Under the pieces are notes generated by a model. The model did no database searches. It had not been told where the DNA came from and saw only the letters and a list, made by a program, of their open reading frames with translations. Below, piece after piece: positions 28,601 through 35,764 of a stretch of 64,000 nt of DNA. A program made the translations under genes and the position numbers. Origin of the DNA: Phlebotomus papatasi (lineage: Eukaryota; Arthropoda; Insecta; Diptera; Psychodidae). The stretch covers positions 68,882,001 to 68,946,000 of the forward strand of contig NC_077222.1 in the NCBI RefSeq assembly GCF_024763615.1, read 5' to 3'. Each line of letters starts with the position of its first letter. Within the stretch, counting starts at the first letter, position 1.

Positions 28601-28861
28601 TTTAGAAATAGAGAATTGGAAAAGGGAATTACCGTAGAATTGTCTATTGCAGGACTTGGTTCAAGTCGTCGTCACCTTCAAGGTGGCAGCAGTTTGTCCG
28701 GGAGCTTGCACGCCATAAACAGTGGATCACTGCCCATTCCACCAGCGCCTCTACCACCCACAAGTGTACCGCCTCACATTTGCATCAATGACGAATTGGA
28801 CGATCCCGATGATCTCTTTGGCCACATTGATCGCTTTTCGAATAATGGGGAGAGTGTATAG
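1585..28861 (+). CDS. LEV-10-like CUB/LDLa cell-surface protein, 3' portion of gene (spliced)
   Basis: Spliced CDS, 5'-incomplete: join(1585..1692, 2837..3014, 9084..9295, 9434..9641, 12598..12815, 12930..13056, 13408..13509, 15439..15867, 20596..20999, 21069..21235, 21298..21481, then either 24518..24606 or 25727..25906 + 28653..28861). All junctions are GT-AG and the phases agree throughout, giving 808 (short form) or 908 (transmembrane form) codons in view. Domains by codon in view: acidic/Pro-rich linker 1-37; CUB1 from 38, CUB2 from 180, CUB3 from 320, CUB4 from 465, CUB5 from 603; LDLa 742-780; then alternative C-termini. Five CUBs plus one LDLa and a single TM is the architecture of C. 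elegans LEV-10, which clusters acetylcholine receptors at neuromuscular junctions; SOL-1 and Neto are related receptor auxiliary proteins. An extracellular scaffold or auxiliary role at synapses is inferred from architecture only. The signal peptide must lie upstream of the window. Confidence 0.88.
2837..3014 (+). CDS. CUB-gene exon: first half of CUB1
   Basis: Acceptor TTTCAG, donor GTAAGA. Reads CDQTYVSRSGG, then NGTFTAPMLINPSNHSRQCLY, IFLAGPGQRVEVVFTSFNL. This is the CUB pattern of first Cys, G-x-F-x-(S/A)P, second Cys and a hydrophobic strand before the F-x-L motif. Ends in phase 2, completing an Asp with the next exon. Confidence 0.85.
6851..7076. mobile_element. TA-flanked MITE with GGGGAATTC termini
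   Basis: Left end GGGGAATTCTGTAAC and right end GTTGCAGAATTCCCC are inverted repeats. An inner pair around GTCATATGACAA is also inverted. TA flanks at 6849-6850 and 7077-7078. It interrupts a GC-richer segment, so it is younger than that segment. Confidence 0.8.
7900..8298. mobile_element. TIR element, 'GTTATCACACTTGCA' family
   Basis: Left GTTATCACACTTGCATATTA and right AATGTGCAAGTGTGATAAC are complementary, and the inner parts (ATTCACATTAATTGTCGC and GCGATAATTAATGTGAAT) are also complementary. The whole element can fold on itself. A one-ended copy lies at 16759-16925 and a shorter remnant near 60768-60808. Confidence 0.75.
9084..9295 (+). CDS. CUB-gene exon: second half of CUB1
   Basis: Acceptor CTCTGCAG, donor GTAAGT. 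Reads DCGTEYMDIYAE, GGRYCGPIPPRRRISLYRA, then a strand ending GGRYSFINE. It supplies CUB cysteines 3 and 4 and the Y-M-D-I-Y motif that follows Cys3 in CUB domains. Confidence 0.85.
9296..9433 (+). other. 138-base stop-free, in-frame intron
   Basis: Bounded by GTAAGT and TTTGCAG. Its length is 46 codons and the frame stays open across it. It is interpreted as an intron because skipping it gives the expected continuation of CUB1 into the linker SEFEVGQP, and the retained peptide would add cysteines outside the CUB pattern. Confidence 0.7.
9434..9641 (+). CDS. CUB-gene exon: linker and first half of CUB2
   Basis: Acceptor TTTGCAG, donor GTAAGT. Reads SEFEVGQPVIGSPCSYIV, NRTGSIISPTYPGAYPKDMS, CTYQFIGKSNQRVRLEF, RDFDLFFGGPQ. 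The G-x-I-x-SPxYPxxYP motif and the two cysteines are typical of CUB. Confidence 0.93.
9642..12597 (+). other. Intron (3.0 kb) of the CUB gene
   Basis: AT-rich, no exon recognised. Contains a 14-base G run at 10906-10919 and a TIR element at about 11989-12180. At about 11625 one unpaired end of a GGGGTAACCGG-type element is seen. Confidence 0.7.
11989..12180. mobile_element. Short TIR element, AGTCAAGTGTG termini
   Basis: Left AGTCAAGTGTGATAATCCGG and right GCCCAGATTAGCACACTTGAC are imperfect inverted repeats over about 26 bases, and the inner GGGCACTC / AGTGCCC also pair. No second copy seen in the window. Confidence 0.6.
12598..12815 (+). CDS. CUB-gene exon: second half of CUB2
   Basis: Acceptor TTTTCAG, donor GTGAGT. 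Reads HCPFDFVKVYDGLDNTS, VGTYCGQQRNLVLYSSES, NLFVHFYTL, NRGFKGIFEF. This carries Cys3, the F-V-K-V-Y-D-G motif, the Y-C-G motif and the closing G-F-x-(A/G)-x-(Y/F) strand of CUB. Confidence 0.93.
12930..13056 (+). CDS. CUB-gene exon: first part of CUB3
   Basis: Acceptor CAACCAG, donor GTGAGT. Reads SHNDGEHIRGSECDQKIL, SGKESSGFVYSPNYPYPF, IPKVVCR. The G-F-V-Y-SPNYPxxF motif and two cysteines mark the start of CUB3. Confidence 0.9.
13408..13509 (+). CDS. CUB-gene exon: middle of CUB3
   Basis: Acceptor TTTACAG, donor GTAAGT. Reads RYFIYGMQDAQNLERVKL, EFSKFEIPKVEHKDKSE, the central strands of CUB3. Phases fit both neighbours. Confidence 0.85.
13510..15438 (+). other. Intron (1.9 kb) of the CUB gene
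   Basis: No exon or repeat recognised. An ORF at 14478-14750 was considered as an extra exon and not accepted. Confidence 0.65.
15439..15867 (+). CDS. CUB-gene exon: end of CUB3 and first half of CUB4
   Basis: Acceptor AATTGCAG, donor GTGAGT. Reads ESNCTDGYLKIYLKG, HELCGTEIPPPVVSDG, GGGFKAKYSFETEY, then CSFTYRSISRKKGEFNSP, RYPSNYPSETNCSYVFL. It spans two domains, with CUB4 starting near codon 27 from the exon's end of CUB3 linker (codon 465 of the visible frame). The longest uninterrupted exon of the gene here. Confidence 0.93.
16759..16925. mobile_element. Truncated copy of the 'GTTATCACACTTGCA' TIR element
   Basis: Starts GTTATCACACTTGCACATTA and follows the reverse complement of the 7900-8298 element's right arm through GATAAAAAGGTAGACTTG, then stops matching near 16925. 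Only one end is present. Confidence 0.65.
17101..17910 (-). mobile_element. Degenerate mariner-family DNA transposon
   Basis: Ends CGAGGTGTGTTCAAGAAGTA and (reverse complement of right end) TGAGGTATATTCAAAAAGTA are about 30-base TIRs. The minus strand retains a piece of mariner transposase. At about 0.8 kb it is shorter than the usual 1.3 kb, so it is an internally deleted copy. Confidence 0.82.
17213..17476 (-). pseudogene. Mariner transposase C-terminal remnant
   Basis: The minus-strand frame gives VRDFLAKTKSLIIPRPSF, then LKIPMKTWRFGRIKQIK and a terminal YQKDFEDWKKLKH, recognisable as the end of mariner transposases. The normally conserved SPDL(A/S)PxDF stretch that carries a catalytic Asp reads LLESVHRDFF, so the active site is lost. 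Sequence upstream at 17480-17700 still resembles transposase but is broken by stops and shifts. Not functional. Confidence 0.85.
19444..19693. mobile_element. TIR element with TAAAAGGATCA termini
   Basis: Left GGAAAAATAAAAGGATCA, right TGATCCTTGAATTTTTACC. Several internal GATCC(T)TTT words occur. Related to the element at 55478-55638. Confidence 0.55.
19736..19953. mobile_element. GGGG/TA MITE, 'GGGGCTACTTTGAGCTG' family
   Basis: TA-flanked, with left GGGGGAATTGGGGCTACTTT and right AAGTAGCCCCACCTCTCCC. The word GGGGCTAC(A/T)TT is repeated in tandem at the left, and its complement is repeated at the right. A relative lies at 60532-60728. Confidence 0.75.
20596..20999 (+). CDS. CUB-gene exon: end of CUB4 and first half of CUB5
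   Basis: Acceptor CATTCAG, donor GTATGC. Reads NVCLEDWLEMYVVYRDGS, LGRYCSFTAPGPVESP, ASGFKARYIFEA, then CGGNYTGQDSGVITSPNFP, ACNWYITARIGYKILLNFEV. Shows the usual CUB landmarks (Cys3 then WLEMY, Y-C, G-F-K-A-R-Y) and the opening G-V-I-TSPNFP of CUB5. Confidence 0.93.
21000..21068 (+). other. 69-base stop-free, in-frame intron
   Basis: Bounded by GTATGC and CATGCAG, 23 codons long with no stop in the gene frame. Treated as intron because its removal joins two halves of CUB5 (GDPAG to RGCPAAVLRLW) directly before Cys3. Confidence 0.75.
21069..21235 (+). CDS. CUB-gene exon: second half of CUB5
   Basis: Acceptor CATGCAG, donor GTATAA. Reads GRGCPAAVLRLWTFPES, APQELCGEKLAEQWHY, GQTARISFTTTDKTIGAQ. 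Carries CUB5 cysteines 3 and 4. Phase 0 at its end; the 62-base intron that follows contains an in-frame stop. Confidence 0.9.
21298..21481 (+). CDS. CUB-gene exon: end of CUB5 and LDL-receptor class A module
   Basis: Acceptor ATTTTAG, donor GTGAGT at 21482. Reads GFRIVWTEVQDTGPGPPS, MCEPTYHFMCEHSNYCI, AEKLRCDNVKNCGPGDDSDE. Five LDLa cysteines and the D-x-S-D-E calcium box are present. The sixth cysteine is split: the exon gives T and the next exon gives GT or GC. This phase decides the donor among three overlapping GTGAGT words (21482, 21489, 21493). Confidence 0.92.
21482..24517 (+). other. Intron between LDLa exon and the GPI-type terminal exon
   Basis: 3.0 kb, no other exon recognised. 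Contains a large TA-flanked TIR element (21930-22789) and AT-rich sequence with no further structure that I can name. Confidence 0.7.
21930..22789. mobile_element. Large GGGG/TA TIR element (860 bases)
   Basis: TA flanks. Left GGGGAGACTGGAGCAAAAAG and right CTTTTTGCCCCAGTCTCCCC are inverted; inner GTCACAAA and TTTGTGAC also pair. About four times longer than its relatives, with no transposase ORF visible. Confidence 0.7.
24518..24606 (+). CDS. Alternative terminal exon: GPI-anchor-like C-terminus
   Basis: A strong pyrimidine tract (mostly C/T over 24450-24505) and ACCAG precede 24518. The first two bases GT complete the last LDLa cysteine codon (T|GT). The encoded tail is C, then GESGVQLPPKQ, then LLAFTLWASVSISAILF and a stop at 24604-24606. 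A short small-residue and Pro-containing spacer followed by 17 hydrophobic residues ending exactly at the C-terminus, with no basic cytoplasmic residues, is the pattern of a GPI-attachment signal. A secreted or tail-anchored form is less likely. No usable donor precedes the stop, so this is a terminal exon. Anchoring type is inferred. Confidence 0.7.
24607..25726 (+). other. Probable 3' UTR of the GPI-type isoform, intronic for the TM isoform
   Basis: Follows the stop at 24604. A canonical AATAAA at 25607-25612 lies about 115 bases before the transmembrane exon and could end the short isoform. The antisense 151-codon ORF at 24748-25203 is treated as a shadow of this biased sequence. Confidence 0.45.
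25607..25612 (+). terminator. Candidate poly(A) signal AATAAA for the GPI-type isoform
   Basis: Canonical hexamer about 1.0 kb after the alternative stop and upstream of the TM exon acceptor. Position suits a short-isoform 3' end; no experimental support is available here. Confidence 0.4.
25727..25906 (+). CDS. Alternative exon: transmembrane helix and juxtamembrane tail
   Basis: Acceptor CTTAAAG, donor GTGAGT. The first bases GC complete the last LDLa cysteine (T|GC). Reads MFAAPDEDHG, helix VLIITSIAAGSFLICLLCTLC (21 residues), then HRRRKRRH and LPHLGLHRNAAHYDST. Basic residues right after the helix give a type I orientation with a cytoplasmic C-terminus. Ends in phase 1. Confidence 0.9.
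26480..26705. other. GC-rich insert of unknown origin
   Basis: About 225 bases clearly richer in G+C than the surrounding intron, with words such as GTCGAGAGCGCTTGG and GTCGCGGATGCAACTCGG. A minus-strand ORF (26519-26818) runs through it but matches no family I recognise. It may be a retroelement fragment; no TIR, poly(A) or target duplication was identified. Confidence 0.4.
28054..28336. mobile_element. GGGG/TA MITE, 'ATGCTTCGGACGATCCC' family
   Basis: TA flanks. Left GGGGAAAATACCTATGCTTC and right AAAGTATGGGCACTTTTCCC are inverted, and inner GATCCCAAGC / GCTTGGGATC pair exactly. Confidence 0.7.
28653..28861 (+). CDS. CUB-gene last exon: cytoplasmic tail and stop (TM isoform)
   Basis: Acceptor CTATTGCAG; phase joins the previous exon to give a glycine. 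Reads GLGSSRRHLQGGSSLSGSLH, a Pro-rich PIPPAPLPPTSVPP, then an acidic end ELDDPDDLFGHIDRFSNN and stop at 28859-28861. The proline-rich stretch could bind SH3 or WW partners (inference). No terminal PDZ ligand is obvious (last residues GESV). Confidence 0.87.
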
Positions 28862-31800
28862 CAGGAGGAGGAAAGCATCTCACCCCTTTTCTCATCATAA
28901 GCAATCACGCCTTAGTTATCTGCAAAATTGCCATACAGGAGCACAATCGAGCAAAGGGGGAGAAAAAATTACTGGCGGGAAATTTTTGGCCGTTTAATTT
29001 AAAAAAAAAACTCTAAAACAATTCGATACACATTTCTGTCTCATCCTGACTGACTTTTAGATGACTTCCAGATACTATAACACCTCTCTTGAGTTGCAGA
29101 AAAGGATCCTTAAAAATCTTTATGAAAATTCCCAAAAATTATTTTCAAAGTTGTACACCATCATCACTAGGAACAATAATTGAGAGAGAGGATAGGAGGA
29201 AATGCAGAAACTATAAAATCAACAAAAAGAAAAGGTAAAGATACCGTAGCAGAAATATTGTACGAAAAAAAGCAACCTCTACTTCCACTAAATGTTTAAG
29301 GAAAACCGTAATTTTAATATTTGTAATAATAAAAAAAAGGTGAAAAAACTTATTGTTAATGAAAGAAAATTATGATGATGTAAACAGCACTGAAAAACCC
29401 AAAAAAAGATTTTTGAAAATAAAAAAAAATAAGAAATAATTTTCAGAATGGGATAAATAATCACAATTCTAGATATTTCCTACATATAATTTCTATAACA
29501 AAAAAAATCAATTTTTTAAGGGAATGAAAAACATAAAATCTAAAAAATATTTTTTAAAAATTCTGCGACAAATATCACACAAAATTCTTTAAATAAACTA
29601 TTACACCACTTAACAAAAAAATCATAAACTTCAAACACTAAAGAATACATGAATGTAGGTGAAATTAATTAAAACATGACTAAATAATAAAAACAAAATG
29701 AATAAAAAATATAATTGAATGTTTAATAATAAAAAAACAAGGTGAAAAAATGAAGAATATACTAAACAATTATGTCTTAAAAAAGAGAGTGGAAAAAAAT
29801 ATTTAAAAAAATGAATGTAGATTTTTGTGTAACTTATTATTAAAATGCAAAATCAAGTAATAATGGCGAAACCCTTTTGCAAAATTAATTCACCGAAATT
29901 TGTATTCAATACATTTTAATTTTTTTCTCTTAATTTTAACCTTTATCTTTTTATATATTCTCTCAATTTTACGAAACATTTTTCTTTAACTTCCATTCAA
30001 TTCACTAAATAAATCCAAAAACAATTGACGCTTACGAGTAGTGAAAAGAATGTAATAAGCATAGGAGTAAAGAAAAAGGAAAAAAAAAATCTTCTAATAG
30101 ACATTATGAGTGACAAGTATGAAAATTATATTCATATAATTAAAAACAAAAAAAACTTTATAACGAAATGCGGCATTTTATAGTGAAAAAAATAAAAAAA
30201 AAGAAATTAAAAAATTGACACTCATAAAAGAAAAATTAACATTTTAATAAGGTGATGAACTAGATTTTCCGAAATTATTTCATTGCGATTTAAATTTGAA
30301 AATGGGTAAAAGAAAATTTTAGAAATATCACACGAAATAGTGAAATAATTTCGGAAAAGTAACTTTTTGTCTACGGTTTTATAGGGCAAACAATTAATAA
30401 AATTATAAAAAAAACACTAATAATAGAATGTGAGAATAGAGATGAGACATCACTTGCAGTGAGAAATAACAATTTAGGAATTAAAATCAAGAAAATAAAT
30501 GCAAATGAACGAATGCGCAAATTTATCAAATAAAAACAGACTTTTTTTTTGCATTTCCGTCAATCTTTTTCGTTATTGCACTGAAATCCAAATGAAAAGT
30601 TGTAGTAAAATGAGAAGTTCATATAGAGAAAATCAATATAATTAGAGATATTCAAACATTTAACAAGAGAATCGCGGTGGTAAACATTAATCGATGATGA
30701 ATATTAAAAGAGAACATGAAAAAAAGAAACACAAAAAGTTGTAATAGAGCACGTGTTTTATATATATTTATGAAATAAAAAAGGAGATTAAAAAAAAATA
30801 CAGTAACTAATATGAGAGTCCCCCCCCCCTTAAATAAATAGCGAGACAAGTCAAAGAAAAATTGAAAAAAAAGAATCTTCTGATTAGTGAAGAGTATGTT
30901 AAAATGTTCTGAAATGCAATTGAATTTTTCAACAAGAAAAGTGGATAATTTTGTTTCCTTTCTTGAAACAAGCCTATAGTGGGATAAATATCACAATTTT
31001 ATGTGAATTGAATGTGCAATTTTGTGAATATTGTCCATCACGGCCAAATTTTTTCGTACATAAACTCCATTTCTCGGCTATAAATACATTAATTACGTAG
31101 AATATTTTTCAATCATTTTCGAGAGCGAAAGGATTAGAACAAATTAATAATAATCATTGAAACTTTTTTTCCTGTTATATTATTTGGTGTTCTAATTATT
31201 TCTCATAATTCCACAATTAAACAGGGTAAAAAAAAACGAATTAGATGCTTGAGGGATTATTTGAGAGTGATTCAATAATAGGTTTATTTTTATTTGTTTT
31301 CAATTATTTCGAAATAATTTTCAACACGCTAAAAAGTAGAAGAGACAAAATGGGAAAACAAAAGCACAAATATTCACAAAAATACATTTCAATTTTTTCA
31401 AACTGATAAATCTTTTTTTCACTGATGCAGAAGCGACGCAACACGACACATAAACTGTCACCCCAAATATCATTTAGAAATGAAGAAAAAAAATACTACT
31501 AAAAATAATATGGCAAACTCAGTAATGAATTAAAACAAACAGAAGTATGAATAAGTAAAATCCACATATAATATTTAATAATAATGAAACAAGAAAAAAC
31601 TAATTAAAAAAAAAACTTAGAAAAAAACATGTTGCAACGTTTTGTATAAAAATTCCTAATGTTGTTTGTTATAATCAAAATTAAACTGTTATATTAATAA
31701 TAATAAAAAAAATAATAAATAAACATGTAATAATATTAAATGAGAAAAGAAAAAAAACAAGGAGTGATCATGAGAATATGTGGGGGGAAGAATAGCAAGT

Positions 31801-32025
31801 CAGGATTGATAATGATGTTAATAGGAAATGTGAAACTTTGTTTTCTATACCCATTAATATTGAAATATGTGGTAAAAAAATACGGTAATAAGAAAAAACT
31901 GTAACGAGTTAACGAAAATATGGAATTTATTTGATATGTAAATAAATACTGTTTAATTCGAAAGAAGAAAAGAAATAAAATTGTATGTAACACAGAATAA
32001 AGTTTTTCATTTAACTAATATTTGA
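28862..32025 (+). other. Probable long, A-rich 3' UTR of the TM isoform
   Basis: From the stop to about 32 kb the plus strand is strongly A-biased, with many A runs and few comparable T runs, unlike introns in this gene. Multiple AATAAA hexamers occur. The last good one, at about 31996-32001 (AGAATAAAG), is followed at once by a T-rich tract, and the A bias ends near there. One Pumilio-type TGTAAATA is at 31937-31944. The whole-length UTR is inference; shorter ends are possible. Confidence 0.45.
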
Positions 32026-33309
32026 TTTCTTTTTCCCAAATAGATAAATTTTCCAAATAGAATTTTGAGGATTTGGGTGATTTTATAAACATACCAAAAG
32101 AGCTTGAATTTTTCTACAATAAAGCACTTTTCAAATGAACAAATTAAAAAAAAAAACTTAAAATTGTTGTTCATATTCTTATATGAATAAATTAGCTATG
32201 TATTAAAACAGTTTTGATGTGCTTGTATTTTTAGACATTTTAAGAATTGCTCTTTAAAGTTGATATAAAATTTTCAACTTTACCGTTTAAAATCCTGGAT
32301 TTTAAACGCTAAGAGATATGGATTTCCTGCCTTCGTGAACCCCCCCCCCCCCAGAAAAAGTCAACATTTTCTAGGCAACCTAACTTACCTCAATTACCAA
32401 AAACGTTTTTCGACTTATCTCCAAAAATTGACCCTGCCGATTTTGTTTATTTTCGGATAAGTTTTGGAGGTAGTTCAGCTGAACATTTTGTTATTCGACA
32501 TCTTTCACCGGAAAAATCGCCATCTTAAATTATTCAATTATTCAACCACCCTGGAGGGCCTAATTTTTAACGGATTTTATCAAATTTGGATTTCGAACTC
32601 GTAACTTAGATCCCGTCTGACCAGATAAGCGTGAATCATAGCCTCAATTAACCCCTATCTTTCATACCTTACTTTTAAGAAGCTCCCATACAAAATACCC
32701 CTTACTAAATATATGTGAAGGACACTGTTTTGCGTTCATGGTGGTGAGCAGCGGAACTACGAAAATTATGTTGCCGGCCTTGTTGCTCAGCTGACAGTGA
32801 CAAGATGGAATATTTTCCAAAACATTTTATTTGTTTTTAAAATTCTCGTAGATTCTCAGTGATTTTAGTGTTTTTTTTTTAATAATAATAAATGTGCGTG
32901 AGTGCGTGTCGTGTAGAGAAAAGTGTCGTGGTCACAATAAACAAATTTCCAACCCTGAAAACGTGTTTTTATTCCCTTTTGGGGGTGTTTTTTAGGAGAC
33001 ATTTTTTTCGGAATAGTTTTTTGTTTTTCTAAAGTGTTAAATCGTTCATCCTGGTTAAATAAAACATATCACTATCTTTGTAGCTTCTATCATTTGTATA
33101 AAATTCGAAGGTGAAATCAGGATGTGCAGTTGACAGTTTCATTCCACCGCCATTGATGTACGTGGGAAAATCCAGTCCTTAATTCGGGCCTACCACTCGG
33201 ATCTTGCCAATGAGGGCTAAAATAGTGCCTAAAGCTGGGTGCTAATTAATGACTAAACGCTGGGTCCGCCTTACCCTGTGTCAGACGGGATGCTATACCT
33301 CAAAAGTAC

Positions 33310-34120
33310 TTTCGAATCATTTACCGTTTACCGGTACTCAACCGATTTGAATCGATTCATAATTCACTCAATAGATTCCAGAAAATAGTTTAAAGAGTAA
33401 TAAAAATTATATTCGAACAAAAATTACTTATCGGTAAATAATCGGTTCATTACCGGTTGACAACCGATTTGAACCGATTTATATCACTTAAAATATTTCC
33501 CAAAATACACCTCAGGACTAATTTCATTGAATTTCGCGAATTTCGTATAAAAATATTTATCGGTTATGAACCGGTTCATTACCGATTTAAAACCTGTTGA
33601 AACCGATTCAGTTTTATAGGAAATTCTAAGACTTTTCCAACGAGCTGAAACATGACCCCGTTCACTTGATAAACGCGCTCTCTAGTGTCTTTTTAACATT
33701 TGATCTTGAAACCCCGTTATTAGGAATGATTCAACGGTATTTTCGTCTAAGGACGAAATGTCCCCCTGGATAATCTCTAAAACATATCTGAAAATGAAAA
33801 AAATCGCACGACGCGATTTCGAGCAATCCCAAAAAACATGGTTTTGGATGAGAAGGGGAAGGGTGGGGGAAAAATCAGAGGCATGTTAACGATCATTGGG
33901 TCGATTTATGAGGGGGTCCTTCGAAGATCCCAAGTTTTTATCTCTGACCGTTTGGCCTCTAGAGCTGGCGACAGCCGAACGGACAGACGGACAGACGGAC
34001 AAACAGCGTGATGACATTTCTCAGAAATCGTCTGAAACGTGAAGATTTGTTGAGAAAAGTGGTCTTCGGGGGGTGGAACGTGGAAATTTGGGGGGGGGGG
34101 GGGTGTGAAAAAATCGAGTA
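33310..34120 (+). repeat. Interspersed repeat family R, copy 1 (longest)
   Basis: Recognised by shared blocks in three places: repeated ACCGATTTGAA-type words, TTTTCGTCTAAGGACGAAAT, TTTATCTCTGACCGTTTGG, GAACGGACAGACGGACAGAC and CAGAAATCGTCTGAAACG. Other copies are at about 46205-46612 (partial) and 59265-59820. No TIR or coding capacity was identified, so class is unknown. Confidence 0.75.
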
Positions 34121-34421
34121 ATTATATATATACTGCTCTCTCCGTGTCAGTGAAGTTCGAGTAGTAAAATTAATCCGTTCGGCATATTTTACACCACGCT
34201 TTGTAATGTAAGACAAGTTCTGACTCTATGCTCTTATCTCATGAGTTCCAGAATTCTGCAAGACTAGAAAATTTGCATATACAGTAGAGCAGAGGTGTGC
34301 AAGAACCGTTGAAACCGAATAAACGTCTAAATAAGTTTGTTCAGGTAGCGTTTTGACAATTGACCTACACGTTTCATTTGACGTTTGTTCGGTTTCAAAC
34401 GGTTCTTGCACATCTCTGCAG

Positions 34422-34749
34422 TAGAGCCTCCTAAATTCGAACGCTCGGGGGGTATTTTTGACATTTCTCACTTCCCAAATTCGAACGATTTTTTCAAAAC
34501 TAACGAAATTTTTGTGAGATTAAATTGTACTTTGAATCAAATTCCCTTACTTTCTCGCAAGTCTTAGTGGTAACATACTTCCTTTTCATTTTACACGACC
34601 AAAATGTATGTAAATATTCAGGAAGAAGCACATAAATATGATTTTCATTCACCAAGAATACGAACTTTCTAACATAACCTCACAATTGACATTTTGAATC
34701 CAAACGGCGTCCGAATTTGAGAGATTCAGATTTGAGAGACTCTACTGTA
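34422..34749. mobile_element. CAGTAG-type TIR element
   Basis: Left CAGTAGAGCCTCCTAAATTCG and right GAGAGACTCTACTG are imperfect inverted repeats, flanked by TA on the right. Same family as 42851-43188 and 56128-56466. The right end abuts the MITE at 34750. Confidence 0.5.
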
Positions 34750-34963
34750 AGGGAGACCGGGGTAGTTTAGCCACCAAAAGAAATTTTTGATTTTGTATAA
34801 TTTGTACAAAATATCTTTGTATGAGTCTGATAAATGTTTCAATGAATAAGAAGGAAAGTGTATACTTAGAATGAAGGGTGGTTTGCTCATTATTCCTTCG
34901 AAGGCAATCTATAAGATGCCACTAACTAATACTATACGTGGCTAATTCTGCCCAGGTCTCCCC
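34750..34963. mobile_element. GGGG/TA MITE, 'GGGAGACCGGGGTAG' family
   Basis: Left GGGAGACCGGGGTAGTTTAG and right CAGGTCTCCCC are inverted; a TA lies on each side. Terminal words are close to those of 40901-41113. Confidence 0.6.
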
Positions 34964-35738
34964 TACCAACTCTTTTTTCAATTGAAATCAATTAACTTTG
35001 AATATTTTTTTCAGATTTCTTTTCTTTCATAATATTTCATGTTTTTTGTGGACTCAATTTTATTATTTATTTCTTTTATTATATAGGAGTACTTTATTTT
35101 TGGAACGAGAAATTATTTAGAATTAGAATATAAAAAAAATAATTTGTCAATTTAAACACAAATAATTACTTTTATAAATTATAACTTATTTTAAGCTAGA
35201 CAAAATAGAGTGCATATTATGTGATAAGAAAGTTGCTGCACCTAGCTGATAGTGATATCCTTCCTCTGCTCTACAATGCCTTATGGCCTCTACAATTTGG
35301 GAGCACTTTTTGTCAAAAACTTACTTTTCCGCCTTTACTCCCATTACTCGCCTTTACTTTTCCGGTTAGTGAGCAAACTTTCTCTTTGAGGAATTTATAA
35401 CAGAGTCAAAACGTCAATACCCATCTTTCCTTAAAAAATTAAAGCGGTGGAGTTTTTTCATCAACTTGTGTAAAAATGTTAAGCAAATTTTAATATGTAA
35501 TTTTACAGTTAAATTTCAAATTTTGGTACTCATTTTCTTTACAGTACTGGTAAGCGCTTTTGTAATGCATTTCGGTTGATGGGTTAATTTTTATACGATG
35601 TCAGTCGGGTATATCAAGTTGACGTTTCCAGAATCAACAAAATCACTAATCTCTCAAAAGTTTGAATAGTTACTTATAAAAAAAGTGAAAAGCAAAGGGA
35701 AAATTGAACAGTTCTTCAAGGGAGCTTCTCTGTGAATC

Positions 35739-35764
35739 ATGTCTATTGAAATCGAATCAGCAGA
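35739..35764 (+). CDS. Smu1: Smu1 exon 1 (start)
   Basis: ATG at 35739 in context AATCATG; encodes MSIEIESA plus two bases of an Asp codon. Donor GTAAGT. The exact match to the conserved SMU1 N-terminus fixes the start. Confidence 0.95.

Larger units (their letters stand above)
25907..28652 (+). other. Intron (2.7 kb) before the last exon
   Basis: Contains an anomalous GC-rich patch at about 26480-26705 and a TIR element at 28054-28336. No exon recognised. Near 27430-27500 a TTTGTCCGTCGGTCC stretch resembles the GGACAGACGG motif of the interspersed repeat at 33.3 kb. Confidence 0.65.
32026..35738. other. Intergenic region before Smu1
   Basis: No gene recognised. Holds a C run (32340-32352), an interspersed repeat (about 33310-34120) ending near a G run (34090-34103), a CAGTAG-type fragment region (34270-34750) and a GGGG/TA MITE (34750-34963). 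At 32730-32980 the sequence is promoter- or 5'UTR-like but has no open frame. No clear TATA element directly upstream of Smu1. Confidence 0.6.
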
